A stretch of DNA of 64,000 nucleotides from Yponomeuta sedellus (taxonomy: Eukaryota; Arthropoda; Insecta; Lepidoptera; Yponomeutidae): positions 7,277,016 to 7,341,015 of the forward strand of contig OW203734.1 in NCBI GenBank assembly GCA_934045075.1. Reading direction: 5' to 3'. Within the stretch, counting starts at the first letter, position 1; every line of letters starts with the position of its first letter. The translations under genes were made by a program, and so were the position numbers. The notes below the pieces were generated by a model. The model saw nothing but the letters and a program-made list of their open reading frames with translations. It was not told where the DNA came from and made no database searches. This document shows positions 21,561-32,079 of the stretch, piece after piece.

Positions 21561-22140
21561 TGTGGATCCCTAAATCGAAAAATTGTTTACTTACTCACAA
21601 TAATTTTGATCGGCGTTTCAACAAAACGATATAATATAATACAAATAAATAAAAAATAGTTTTAGAGGTGCGGTTCCCTGTTCAATTCAATTCTGCTAGG
21701 GTTTCTTGTTGTATGAAAATATATGAGATATATGAAAATATTTTTTCGTGGATTTTATTCATTTCTGATGATCGGGGCGAAGACGAAACTATCAATCAAA
21801 GATACTATACAATTCGGTCTAAGCGTTCTCGATTTATACGTGGTGAATACCCAACTTTGTTTTATTACATAGCTATATGTATAGATTTTTAGGCAGTGGA
21901 TTTTTAACGATTCCAATCTACCAAGCAAGTGGGCGCCAGGCCTAAAAATTGTAATCTGTCCTGTGGAAAATTATCAGTTGCTAACAACGTGGGCCTGCCG
22001 GCATCAGAGACGTCGATATTAACCAGAAATGGAATCTTCAGCCCTATGGGGAGGAGTATCATAGAGACCATGTACCTAATAGTGGACTTACGACTACAGA
22101 TCTCGGCCACTGCGGACCCACGGCAATGTACTATCAATCT
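21561..22140. other. unassigned intergenic DNA
   Basis: An open minus-strand frame of 77 codons (21904-22137) resembles nothing I know. It probably belongs to an unidentified repeat bordered by the SINE hairpin that follows. Confidence 0.4.
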
Positions 22141-22142
22141 AT

Positions 22143-22309
22143 AAACCTATTTAGAGGCTAAAAATTTCACCCATGCCGGGATTCGAACCCGCAACCTCTG
22201 GCTATCCGTGCCAGCGCTCTTCCAATTGAGAAGAGCGCTGGCACGGATAGCCAGAGGTTCCGGGTTCGAATCCCGGCATGGGTGAAATTTTTAGCCTCTA
22301 AATAGGTTT
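22143..22309. repeat. tRNA-like SINE hairpin (79-bp arms, 9-base loop)
   Basis: The 3' half of the SINE occurs in inverse orientation (22143-22221), then a loop CCAATTGAG, then the same half in direct orientation (22231-22309). I see one mismatch between the arms. The structure is what twin priming or template switching during retrotransposition would leave. Confidence 0.9.
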
Positions 22310-22344
22310 TTAAATTTGTCCTTAGCACGGGTTAGTGCATTAAA

Positions 22345-23800
22345 AATAAAAATAGTATTATCAATCTATAGTCATATTTCACGCCTAGAGTTAGTAAAAA
22401 GGTTCTACCCATAATAAATCCATGGAATGTTGTATGGTGGTGGATACAGTTAAGTCAAAAACTAAAATATTCTTGAGCACAGAAAGCTGCCTACTACCTA
22501 CATTCGTAGGTTATTTCATCTTGAAACACTTAAGAAATATTTGCAGGCAATACAAGGTAAAGGCACCATGGTCAGCAACAAATGTGCGTTTTTCACATTT
22601 TTATGCATGGCGTATAGGTTTCTAAAGTCAAATCTCTGTCTCTGAGCTCAAGCCAACATCGGCATATTCGGCATTTGACATTGGACCAGCGTTGACAGTC
22701 AATGGTCAAAATCCCCCGTTCAAGAGAACATCAACTTGAATACACCTCAACCTCAAGGGGCCAACATAATATCTTAACAATTGATAGAAGATGGATAGAC
22801 AAGACTTTATTGTGCAAAGAGAAAATAAGAAATACAAGTAAGTATGTTTTCTAAAATCAAAGTATAAGTAGGTAATTTCACAATTATGTGTAATCGTTAA
22901 TAGTACCTAGACCTGGTTATTATCGATAAATCAATTTATTGATCGTGTTACTAATAATATAACTAACAGATATCTAGAGCGCAGGTACATTGCTCTGAGA
23001 TAGTCAAACACTGTATGTATTCGCATTATTTTTAGAATCGTATTATGACGTCATCTTTATACATGGTTATTTCTAATATATTAAATAGTTCGTATGGTAA
23101 TTCTACTATAATACGAAATTCCTGACATAAGAAAAAGAAATAAGGATCTCAAAGAAGCCCAAATCAGCAAAGAGATGACCCAGGAACGAGCAGATACAGA
23201 GGACCGACCAGAAATAAAATTAAATAAAATATGAAAGGGCCAGCCAAAAAAGGAGACGAAATTCCCGATGTTGCAGAAAAGTTTTCTTTTGACAATGTTT
23301 TGTTTTAGACTTATCGAAAAGTTTAAGTTCCTTAATTTGATCTTATTTTCATTTATTTAATTAGGGCCAGTAGCTTGTACACTGATAGTTACATCGTAAC
23401 TATAAAACATAAAGAATTTTATGGTAAGTGCCACAGCATCCATTTTTGCTCGCGTTTAAGTTAACAAATTTTATGTAAAATTTAATACATCTACAATTGT
23501 ATTTCACATGCATTCTTTATACAATGTGCTATATATTATATATATCTAATAAGTACATAAAAAACTAAATAAATTTATAACAAATTATTATTTCTCATTG
23601 ATATGGCAACCAGCCGATGTCGACAAATTCGACAAATTATTTAAAAGGATAGGTAGGTACTACCTAAAAGTCAATCAGTCAAACCTAAAAGCGCACAGAT
23701 CATCGCCGCCCCTGGGGGGGGACCCCAGTATGCTGGCTTCACCATGATTTCATCGAATTTACATTCAAAATAAACCAATTATCATTATTGCATTGTTCCA
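22345..23800. other. AT-rich intergenic DNA, no gene recognised
   Basis: No coding sequence or clear repeat apart from A-rich and TATA-rich stretches (23520-23580) and a GGGGGGG run at 23714. No repeat boundaries could be drawn. Confidence 0.45.
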
Positions 23801-23804
23801 GAAT

Positions 23805-23965
23805 GAAAAAGCACGTCAATAAAGACCCCCGCGAAGTTGTGGATTCGTGTACTCAGAGAAATTAACATTCGAAAAACTTGGCTCAAACTTGCCAAAAAAG
23901 ACCCCGACTCTTTATCAATTGAAACTCGGGTGTATTTATGTGATGAAGATCACTTTGATGTAAGC
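23805..23965 (+). pseudogene. THAP-domain exon remnant
   Basis: The plus strand encodes WIRVLREINIRKTWLKL, then KKDPDSLSIETRVYLCDEDHFD just before a GTAAGC donor-like site. This resembles the second half of a THAP zinc finger, W-x(n)-C-x2-HF followed by an acidic residue, as in P-element transposases and THAP proteins. The first half (TTCCAGAATGAAAAAGCACG) is in another frame and stops intervene, so it is decayed. The parent, a host THAP gene or a P-like transposon, cannot be told. Confidence 0.55.
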
Positions 23966-24373
23966 CCTATAATAATCAATTTCCACTGGCTCTGGCTGAA
24001 AGATGTTTGTTTACCTACATAGATACTTTATTTTAGATGGTTTCAAGATGGCGGATAGCGTTTTCGCCGTTACGAATAAAATTAAACGAGAAAAAAATTT
24101 TTTACTTAGCAAATTTTGCAGCCATCCTGCATACTGACCTACCTAGCAAAATCAATATATTTCGGTTTATTACGTTAAATACTATAGGAAATATTCATTT
24201 ATCGCGTCAAATTTGATACGTGTCAAATAGTAAATTGATTTGTACAGTGCGTTCACATTAACTTGACGCGTGATTTTTTTTTTTTTTTTTGTAATTTATG
24301 GCCTGGTAACACGACCTTTAAGCCATATCTTTATTTATAAAGAGTTTTCGTTTGTTTAGGTATTTTCATTTCA

Positions 24374-27300
24374 CTATACCCTGCTTATGGTGTTTTTAAT
24401 GTATTTATACACAGGTTTGAAAGCACTTTTTACTTTTAGGAATTGTTTAAGCGTTGGCGGGCGGGAGGAATCACTAGTTTTTATCACTTCACTTAGTTCA
24501 CTTGCAAGCACTAGTCTGTCAAATAGAAAGCTTTGACATTGACATTCAAATATTATATGATCAACGGTAGCTTCATTAGCTCCACAGAATTTACAAACAC
24601 TGGAATGGATTATTCCGAGCCTGGCTAGGTGTGATGGCGCTCTATTATGACCAAATCTCAGTCTGTTAATTGTAGTGATATAGTCACGACTGGCTTCTTT
24701 CAGATCATCGTACCACGGTTTTACTGGTAAGGTTTCTTGTATGCTTCCATACCATTGCCCTTTCGTTTCTTGGTCCTTCCTCCAGAATTCTTCCCACAAC
24801 TTGTTTATACTTAAATTTATATTATACAAATAGTCACTCATGGGTACATTCACAGCATGACTAACATCAAGCTTATTTATCCCTTCAAATGCTACTTTGT
24901 CTGCTACTTCATTACCTGTAATACCTTTATGAGATGGTACCCACATGAAAGATATGTCTTTACCATTGAGATAATGGTCATAAACAATTTGTTTTAATAT
25001 ATACAAAATAAAGTTACTTCTAAAATTTATGTTTATATGTACAAGACCTTGAATTAGACTTAAAGAATCTGTTACAATTAGAAAGCTTCTACAGTCATTT
25101 ACATTTCTTATTCGTGTCAAAGCCTGATAAACAGCATAAGCCTCAGCAGTGAATATTGTACAGACATCTTGCAAGACAAAACTCTGCGCAAATTTAATTT
25201 GTGGGTCATATAAAGCAGAGTGCACAAATGCCTCACCTTTACTACCATCTGTGTATATTGTGTAATAACTATTCATTGAGAGAAAGTGTAACATTTCTGT
25301 GTTGTTCATTACAGTATCTAAAACATTGATTGGGTGAATAATACATTCATAAGGAAATGAATAGCAGGGCCATTGACACTGCTTTTTGACAAAACTACAA
25401 CTATTTTTAACTTCCAGAACAATATCATGCAATGCCGGACATCTGCCAGCCAAGAGGCCCTCCCCAGTTGCCAAAGGACCAGTGGAGGCATATTCACCAG
25501 GTACAATTTTGTTAATTATTTTCAGATTATTTGCATATAACAGTTTGAGGCAAAACCTCTCTGCCAACAGAAGTCTCCTAAGGATTAATGGCATTATCTT
25601 GGTCTCAACTTCCATGGCCCTTATGGGAGTCGAACACATTGCACCTGAAATAATTCTCAAAGCCCTGTTCTGTAAAACATCTAACTTTCTTGTATGTTTA
25701 CTATTTAAGTATGCTATGGAGCTGTAATCAAAATGACTTCTTACAATAGCTTTGTACAAAATTGATAAGGTTTTGGGGTCTGATCCCCAGGAAACACCAG
25801 CAAGGCATCTGAGTATATTCAATGCTTTCAATGCATTTATTGAAATATACTTGATGTGCTCTTCAAAGGAAAGTTTTTCGTCAATTATAACACCTAAAAA
25901 TTTTTTGGATCTAACTCTATTTATAACTTTCCCACTATATACAACCTCATTAGATGGATTGTCTTTTCCAAAAATCATTACACTACTTTTTGATGCATTG
26001 ATATGCAAGTGCAGGATATCATTGTAATAATGGTCTAATTGACCTAGTGCCTCATTGATGTTGTCCATTGCAACCTGTACATTTCTATTGCTAGTGTAAA
26101 GTACAATGTCATCTGCAAATTGCAGTATATTAACATTTCCCGCATCTACATATTTACAAATTTCGCTAATATACAAATTATACAATAATGGTGACAGTGT
26201 GGCACCTTGCATAGTACCTTTTGATGCAGTTCTTGGGCCATGTAATATATTATTGTGTTTCACATAAAGTGTTCTATTATTCAGAAATTCATATATCCAT
26301 TTACAGAGTCGTCCAGGAATGCCTAAACTAGACATAATCCTCACAAGAATACTAGGATCTACATTATCAAATGCACCTTGAACATCCAAAAATACACATA
26401 CAGTGTGTAATTTTGATTTCTTTGCATTTTTCAGATCAGATATCAAAGAAATGAAGTTGTCAGAGCAACTACGTCCACGACGAAAGCCATATTGCACATC
26501 AGGGATGATACCATTTGCTTCAACATACCAGTCAAGTCTGATTTTTATCATATTTTCAAATAACTTACCTAGACATGAAGATAAAGATATGGGTCTATAA
26601 GAACTAGCTAGCTCTGGTGGTTTATCTTGTTTAAGTATTGGAATAACACACTGTGTTTTCCATGATTCTGGTATTGTGTTGCTAAGCCACAAGGCATTGA
26701 GAATGTCAAGAAACAATTTTTGTACAGACTCATGAAGGTTTCCAATCAAACTGTAGGGTAGATTATCTAAACCAGGAGTTGTGTTACGTCTAGACTGTAA
26801 ACTCATCAAAAACTCATTCCATGTAAATGATTTAAGCAAAAAATTCGTATCTCCATTGTCATTATTCATATCAAAACACCTGTTCAAATTACTAGTATCT
26901 GCCAAATTAGTATTATCCGAAAGCTTATCGAGAAAAGAGGAAATGAATTCATCTTTACATGATTTGTTACTGCTCCTGATACCCTTAAACATCTTAATCA
27001 TGTTCCAAATTTTACTAATTGGGGTAGTTCTGTTAAATGTATTACATAAGTTACTCCATCCACATTTCTTCTGTTCTAAAATTGTTCTCTTTTTTAGAGC
27101 ATCTAGTTTTTTATAATTGATGTAATTCTCTATGGTAGGATCACTTTTATATAATTTCAATGCATTGTAAGAAGCAATAACACTTTGCTCACATACTTCA
27201 TTCCACCAAGGTGTAGGGGTCCTACTGATATATTTACTTGTTTTAGAGAGCTTTGGAACTGTTATTTCCTTGAGCTGGTTTAAACGAGAGCAAAAATCGG

Positions 27301-28120
27301 AATATGACTCAAGTGGGTTTTCCACATTCATAGTAAAGTTTTCAAATATGTTTTCAGATAATTCGTGATACTTATTCCAGTTGGTTTTACTAAATAAAAA
27401 CTTTTCAACAGGAGGGTTAATCTGATATTTATCAATAGCCAAGGCTATTTCTGTAATTGTGGGATAGTGGTAACTTCCCATAGGATCGTCATGCACAGAC
27501 CATTGACAAAATGGCGCCAGACTTGCACTAGCAAAGGTAACATCAATAGCAGAAGGATTTTGTGTGGGACGGTTCACAGTTGTATAATTTCCATCATTCA
27601 AAATGCAAAGATCATTTTCGTCAATTACATTATACAAGTCCTGACCTCGACCTTTAGTTGATAAACATCCAAATGCAACATGGTGCGCGTTAAAGTCACC
27701 ACTTATAAGAATAGGTTTAGGGAGATCTTTTATAATGTTAGTCAATCTATTTATCCTGATATGACCACCTCTAGGTGGGCAGTATACACATAAAACAGTC
27801 ATAGTACCTAATTCTGTAGATAATGAAATAGCAATAGTTTGTATATCATCATGAAAAGTTGTATCTAAAACAGTGTATTTTAAGTAAGGTTTTACTAGAA
27901 TAGCTACTCCATTGTGTTTATTAATTGCATTTTTACTGTACATATTATAACCAGGGATTCTAAAATTGTTATTTTCTTTTAACCAGGTTTCATTCAGCAA
28001 ACAAATGTCTATATTTTCTTTTTGTAAAAATTTTATTAATAATGGTTTCTTACTGTTAAGACTTTGTATATTGTACTGCGCTATGCGTAACTGTGGAATT
28101 GTTATATTTGAATCAGCCAT
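24374..28120 (-). CDS. LINE copy 1 ORF2: endonuclease, reverse transcriptase, RNase H (1,248 aa)
   Basis: Reverse-transcribes and inserts its own RNA by target-primed reverse transcription. APE-type endonuclease at about residues 10-230: LRIAQYNIQS, LLNETWLK, SGDFNAHH near 140, GSYHYPT. RT at about 480-760: YRPISLSSCLGKLFE, VFLDVQGAFDNVD, GTMQGATLSPLLYN, catalytic FADD near 667, KFLGVIID. RNase H from about 955: YTDGSK, TAEAYAVYQA, VTDSLSL, WVPSHKG then NEVAD, giving the D-E-D-D set. C-terminal zinc motif CKFCGANEATVDHIIFEC near 1177. No internal stop. The start ATG overlaps the ORF1 stop (TAATG), suggesting termination-reinitiation. Confidence 0.95.
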   Translation of the reverse strand: MADSNITIPQLRIAQYNIQSLNSKKPLLIKFLQKENIDICLLNETWLKENNNFRIPGYNMYSKNAINKHNGVAILVKPYLKYTVLDTTFHDDIQTIAISLSTELGTMTVLCVYCPPRGGHIRINRLTNIIKDLPKPILISGDFNAHHVAFGCLSTKGRGQDLYNVIDENDLCILNDGNYTTVNRPTQNPSAIDVTFASASLAPFCQWSVHDDPMGSYHYPTITEIALAIDKYQINPPVEKFLFSKTNWNKYHELSENIFENFTMNVENPLESYSDFCSRLNQLKEITVPKLSKTSKYISRTPTPWWNEVCEQSVIASYNALKLYKSDPTIENYINYKKLDALKKRTILEQKKCGWSNLCNTFNRTTPISKIWNMIKMFKGIRSSNKSCKDEFISSFLDKLSDNTNLADTSNLNRCFDMNNDNGDTNFLLKSFTWNEFLMSLQSRRNTTPGLDNLPYSLIGNLHESVQKLFLDILNALWLSNTIPESWKTQCVIPILKQDKPPELASSYRPISLSSCLGKLFENMIKIRLDWYVEANGIIPDVQYGFRRGRSCSDNFISLISDLKNAKKSKLHTVCVFLDVQGAFDNVDPSILVRIMSSLGIPGRLCKWIYEFLNNRTLYVKHNNILHGPRTASKGTMQGATLSPLLYNLYISEICKYVDAGNVNILQFADDIVLYTSNRNVQVAMDNINEALGQLDHYYNDILHLHINASKSSVMIFGKDNPSNEVVYSGKVINRVRSKKFLGVIIDEKLSFEEHIKYISINALKALNILRCLAGVSWGSDPKTLSILYKAIVRSHFDYSSIAYLNSKHTRKLDVLQNRALRIISGAMCSTPIRAMEVETKIMPLILRRLLLAERFCLKLLYANNLKIINKIVPGEYASTGPLATGEGLLAGRCPALHDIVLEVKNSCSFVKKQCQWPCYSFPYECIIHPINVLDTVMNNTEMLHFLSMNSYYTIYTDGSKGEAFVHSALYDPQIKFAQSFVLQDVCTIFTAEAYAVYQALTRIRNVNDCRSFLIVTDSLSLIQGLVHININFRSNFILYILKQIVYDHYLNGKDISFMWVPSHKGITGNEVADKVAFEGINKLDVSHAVNVPMSDYLYNINLSINKLWEEFWRKDQETKGQWYGSIQETLPVKPWYDDLKEASRDYITTINRLRFGHNRAPSHLARLGIIHSSVCKFCGANEATVDHIIFECQCQSFLFDRLVLASELSEVIKTSDSSRPPTLKQFLKVKSAFKPVYKYIKNTISRV

Positions 28121-30688
28121 TATATTGCAAGATTTTTTAAAAGCATATCTTTTATTGATGACGTGGTTATGGGCACATCATCTGACTTATTACCTAACTG
28201 TACCAATGTGTTGACAAGGGCCATCAACACATCATTATTTTCTATAATTTGAGCTCTGATGTTTGTGGGGGAAACATTAGTTTTATTTTGATCTCTAGTG
28301 ACATCTACATCATTATTTATTCCCATCGATTTGGTATTAACCATAGACTGAGACTCAAGCTGGGGTTTAACAATTTTGTCATATTTCATTGGCGTTTTTA
28401 CAGTTTTCCTAGTGTCCAAACGAGGAAAATCTACTTCTGTTTTTGAAGCCGCAACACTGGCGTATGTTATATTATTCTTTTTTTCCATAATTTTCCTCAT
28501 TTTTACCGGACATGTCCTGGAAATCGCCAAATGAGCTCCACCACAGTTAATGCAACATAGCTCATTGGGTCTGTCGCAATCTTTGTAGGAGTGCTCACCA
28601 GAGCAGCAGCTACACCGTTGTTTGCCGTTACAAATTTTAGCAGAGTGGTTGAATTTAAAACAGCGGTAGCACTGCTGCAATGGTGGCACATAATCGAACA
28701 CGCGATATGCGAATAGATCGTACTGGACGCAATCGGGCAATGAGTTAGACAAGAAGGTAACGCTAACTGTCTGCAGGGCGACACGAGTCTGCCCAACTTT
28801 CTTCGTGAAGCGCCGGATGGCGACGATTTCGTATATCGATGACAGTTTCGAGTACAGTTCCTTGTTCGATATGTTGGTGGGAACAAATCGAATAATTCCG
28901 ATCCGTTCAATCTGGGCAGCTGGTATATAAGCCTTTAGTTTGTACTTTTCAAGAAAAGCTGTGTTGCTGATGAAGTTGTTGGCCGTGTTGTATTGTTTAA
29001 ATATGACCACAATTTTATTGCCGTTCACACGACGAATTGCCATCACACCTTTTACTTCAGTAGAAAAAATATGGTTGAGGTATATAAGGTGAGGTGGGGT
29101 AAGAGGAACATACTCTATTTTCAGTAAAATATTTTGTGGGTTAGGAAGGACAGTTAAAGTCTTACAAGATCTTCGAAACACACAAAACTTACCTTTATGT
29201 GTTAGCTTCCCATGGACTAATTTTAATTGCGCTGCTAATAGTTCTTACGATGATATTTGCATAAATATCCAGATTGTATAAACGTTCCTCTTCCCCCTTT
29301 TAGGGGGTAAGAGGGACAGTCATTGTATTTCATAAAAATGAAGTTTGAATTTAAATATTCGTTGCTAATTTCTCGTGAAGTTCTGGGTAGAACTGCTTCA
29401 GTCAATATTGAATCTCACTGTCGTTGAAATAAGGTATAATTTAGAATGAAACTAAAGAGTGAACCAATTTGGGGTAAGAGGAACATACAGGTCCGATCAG
29501 GGGTAACAAACTAAAATGAACTGGACCAGCTATTTTTCTTTTAGTTTACTCTCCATACAAACAGTTATAATAAAATTAAACAGAATTATAGCAGTTACAC
29601 AAAAAAAGGGGCACTATGTTCGAGTTAGAGATTAAAAGAAAAAGGCTCAAACGCGGTTTAAATACGTGGTTAACAATTGTTACCCTTGGTATATTATAAA
29701 GTTTTGATGCAGCGCATAAGCAGATATTGTTTAACTTTTTACTGCCCTGACAGCGTCCCTTAATTTTTCATTATCATATCTGCTTCTATCCGATGTTCAT
29801 ATTTTCGCGACATTTTTCATATTATTCCTGTAACAATCAAAATTACTATTTTACTAAATTCTAATTCAAAATACTAAAATTCGAAAGAAAGTCTCGACTA
29901 CAAAGAGACGTATTACAAAACACAACTCTTTTATTTTGACAACATTTTAATGTTAAATATTAGAATGTTTTTTGTTTTATTTTATTTACCTACCTATTCA
30001 AAATGTTTGTCACCCCTGATATGGGGGAAGAGAAACATATGTTCCTCTTTCCCCGTCAATAGTGTCCCTCTTACACCAGCTAATGTTTTTGGAGTTTGGA
30101 ATTTACAAGCAAAAGAAACTCGTATTATTAGTGGTTTTTTATCTAAAATGACAAATAAAACGAAATACTTACAGTTTTCTCCGTGCATTTATTTAGTGAA
30201 ATTATTACCAGCAGTCTTTTTTCAAGCAATTATTGGTTTGCAAAATAACGCGCCAACTTTGTGCTAGTCGAATTCACAACTCTGAGACATTTCTTCATTT
30301 TTTGCGGCCTTTGAGTATCGTAGCGACATCTCATGAAAACCATTCAAACTAATTTGCCTTGTCTGTTTTATCGACAGAAAAGCATAGTGATAAACGCTTT
30401 GGTTTACTAGTTATTGTCACTAGACCCTCTTACCCCGGTGACCCTCTTACCCCACCTCACCTTAGGGCTTTTATTTCCTAATCGCTCTTTGTCCTGACTT
30501 TCAACAAACACTTTAAACTCGGTGTTAACAGAGTTTTCTGGATATAGTCTTTTATAGTTTGGTTTAAAGTAAGGTTTAAAGTTAATTTCCTCACCGCTTA
30601 CGCCATCGCCATCATCGCAAACAGTCTGTTGTCTCTTGCGGACCTTGGGGTTCGGGGGATTTTCCCCCTCGCCCTCATTACCATCCAT
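28120..30688 (-). pseudogene. LINE copy 1 ORF1 (gag-like, zinc knuckles), split by DNA element
   Basis: RNA-binding ORF1 protein. The N-terminal part (30688 down to about 30465, from MDGNEGEGENPPNP to ERLGNKSP) and the rest (29086 to 28120, from IYLNHIF) are separated by the 29087-30462 insertion. Discounting the insertion and one TA, the frame is continuous at 397 codons, like the 401- and 388-residue ORF1s of the other copies. Three zinc knuckles are visible: CYRCFKFNHSAKIC (CX2CX4HX4C), CSCCSGEHSYKDC and CINCGGAHLAISRTC. The upstream region has a shared IGIRFVPTNIS-type fold. As it stands, transcripts would meet stops in the insert unless it is spliced out. Confidence 0.85.
29087..30462. 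mobile_element. 1,376-bp TA-flanked DNA element inside LINE ORF1
   Basis: Perfect 20-bp terminal inverted repeats, AGGTGAGGTGGGGTAAGAGG, flanked by TA on both sides (29085-29086, 30463-30464). Removing it with one TA restores the LINE reading frame, which fixes the borders exactly. The TA target suggests the Tc1/mariner/pogo supergroup. The subterminal motif GGGGTAAGAGG(G/A)AC recurs several times inside (near 29311, 29471, 30020-30075, 30430). No transposase is recognisable, so it is non-autonomous or unknown. Confidence 0.9.
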
Positions 30689-30840
30689 TATTTTAAGCCA
30701 ATTATAACTATAATAGTATTATTTACGACTATTAGTCACAATAAAAATTAATAAAGTTGGGACAATAATTTAAGTCGACCGCCTTTTTTCAAGTTCCCGC
30801 CAAGAATCCTTGACGCGTGAGAGAATTGGTAACAAGGACA

Positions 30841-31575
30841 GTGTTGCCGCAACCGAAAATGTATTTCGACGTTACCCAATTTGAAAAAGGACCGTTTTCA
30901 AGATTAAGGTACGGTTTTCAATGTAAAACGAATTTAATATACTTTTTTGCACACCAGGGATTACAATTACTGTACTGTATGTATAGTAAAGAAATAAAGT
31001 AAAAAAACAAGATTTCAACAAGATACTAAATTAGTCAATTTATTTCATCATGCATTATTTTTATTTTATAGTTGATTACATAAAATTAGTAAGTTCAAAT
31101 CGTAAAAAACAAATCGTAAAATCACGGCAAAATGTTTGTTTTCTTTTCATTGATGATGTTCCGCTCTACGCAAATTATTTAGGTTGCAGTTCATTCAATT
31201 ATTATTTCATGTTATCCATCTCATCCACTCTACTGTATTGAGTGTTATGTGAGCTATAGCTAGTTTTTTCCTAATTCGGAACGGACCATGCCATGAGTTC
31301 GTAAGCGGCATGTCAAAAATATTGTTATCTTTGTTCCCCATAACAAATGAATATAGTGTTATCTCAGTTTTTGCTTAGCGCTGTCGTAAGGATGCGTTCA
31401 AAGAAAACATAATGACTTAGTTGGATGTGTTCACTAATAAAATGTTGACTGTGGGATGCGTAGACGGAGTGGCGGCTTAGAAAAAGGGACGGTGGTAGCA
31501 ATGGGACGGTGAAGGGACGGTCGTAAAATAAAAAGGACGGAAAACCGTCCCTTTTAGGACGGTGTGGCAACGCTG
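30841..31575. mobile_element. hAT-like non-autonomous element with 8-bp repeat CAAGGACA
   Basis: Flanked by CAAGGACA at 30833-30840 and 31576-31583. Ends read (CA)GTGTTGCCGCAACC and, inverted, CAGCGTTGCCACACC, of hAT type. Inside, GGGACGGT motifs recur in direct and inverted order (31485-31560). No transposase frame. Two bases (CA) at the left may belong to either the TSD or the element. Confidence 0.75.
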
Positions 31576-31828
31576 CAAGGACATAACATGTGAATTAGCT
31601 TTTGGACCTAATCGGAAGATGGTAAAACAAGCCCTCAATCCTTTTATTTTCCCCAAGTAATGGGAATGATTTCTTATTTAACATGGTAACAGTAAACATC
31701 TCAGTGCTACCATAGACAATCTATGGTGCTACCAATGCTCTCAACATCTTTGGCTCTCACGCGTCAAGTTAATGTGGTGTGGACGCACTATAAACAAAAT
31801 ATCGTTTTTTATTTTTCATACGCGTATA

Positions 31829-32049
31829 CTTTGTCAAAAAAGTGTAGAAAATAAAGAGTAAGGTTTCGCTCAGACTTTTTGTCTGTGTTACATTATTTCT
31901 TGCACTTAAAAGCATTATAAAAATAATAAGTAGAGTCATTACATTAAAAGGATGTATTGTGCTTAATCAAAGGTAGTAAATGGTCTTAATTTTCGATAAT
32001 ACCAATAATAAAGTTTCTTTTCCGGTTTCTTGAATTTTTTGACAAACTG
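31829..32049. mobile_element. 221-bp MITE (TTTGTCAAAAAA ends), copy 1
   Basis: Starts CTTTGTCAAAAAAGTG and ends TTTTTTGACAAACTG, flanked by TA. A near-identical copy lies at 60815-61036, which fixes the borders by comparison. The internal ATTAAAGGATGTATTG and GGTAGTAAATGGTCTT motifs are shared. A TA target and short inverted repeats suggest a mariner-type MITE. Confidence 0.85.
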
Positions 32050-32079
32050 TATACTTATATAATTATTTTTAAATTCATA

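Larger units (their letters stand above)
24274..30809 (-). mobile_element. full-length non-LTR retrotransposon, copy 1 (RNase H-bearing)
   Basis: Minus-strand LINE flanked by the 11-bp TSD TTGACGCGTGA (24263-24273 and 30810-30820). The 5' end reads GGATTCTTGGCGGGAAC, the 3' end is an A17 tract. It carries ORF1 (zinc-knuckle, gag-like) and ORF2 (endonuclease, RT, RNase H). ORF1 is split by a 1,376-bp DNA element at 29087-30462. ORF2 is intact. The 3' UTR shares the GGACCTT/CCAGGCC pattern with copies 2 and 3. The domain order fits the RNase H-bearing clades (I, R1, LOA groups); I-like is my best guess. Confidence 0.92.
24245..31784. mobile_element. outer DNA element, split by two later insertions
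   Basis: The left end, CAGTGCGTTCACATTAACTT followed by GACGCGTGA (24245-24273), pairs with the right end, which on the opposite strand reads TAGTGCGTCCACACCACATT followed by AACTTGACGCGTGAGAG (31784 back to about 31748). TA lies outside both ends. The pieces 24245-24273, 30821-30840 and 31584-31784 form one small element of about 250 bp. It was split by a LINE (24274-30809, whose duplicated target TTGACGCGTGA lies inside the terminal repeat) and by a second element (30841-31575). No transposase is seen. Confidence 0.7.
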
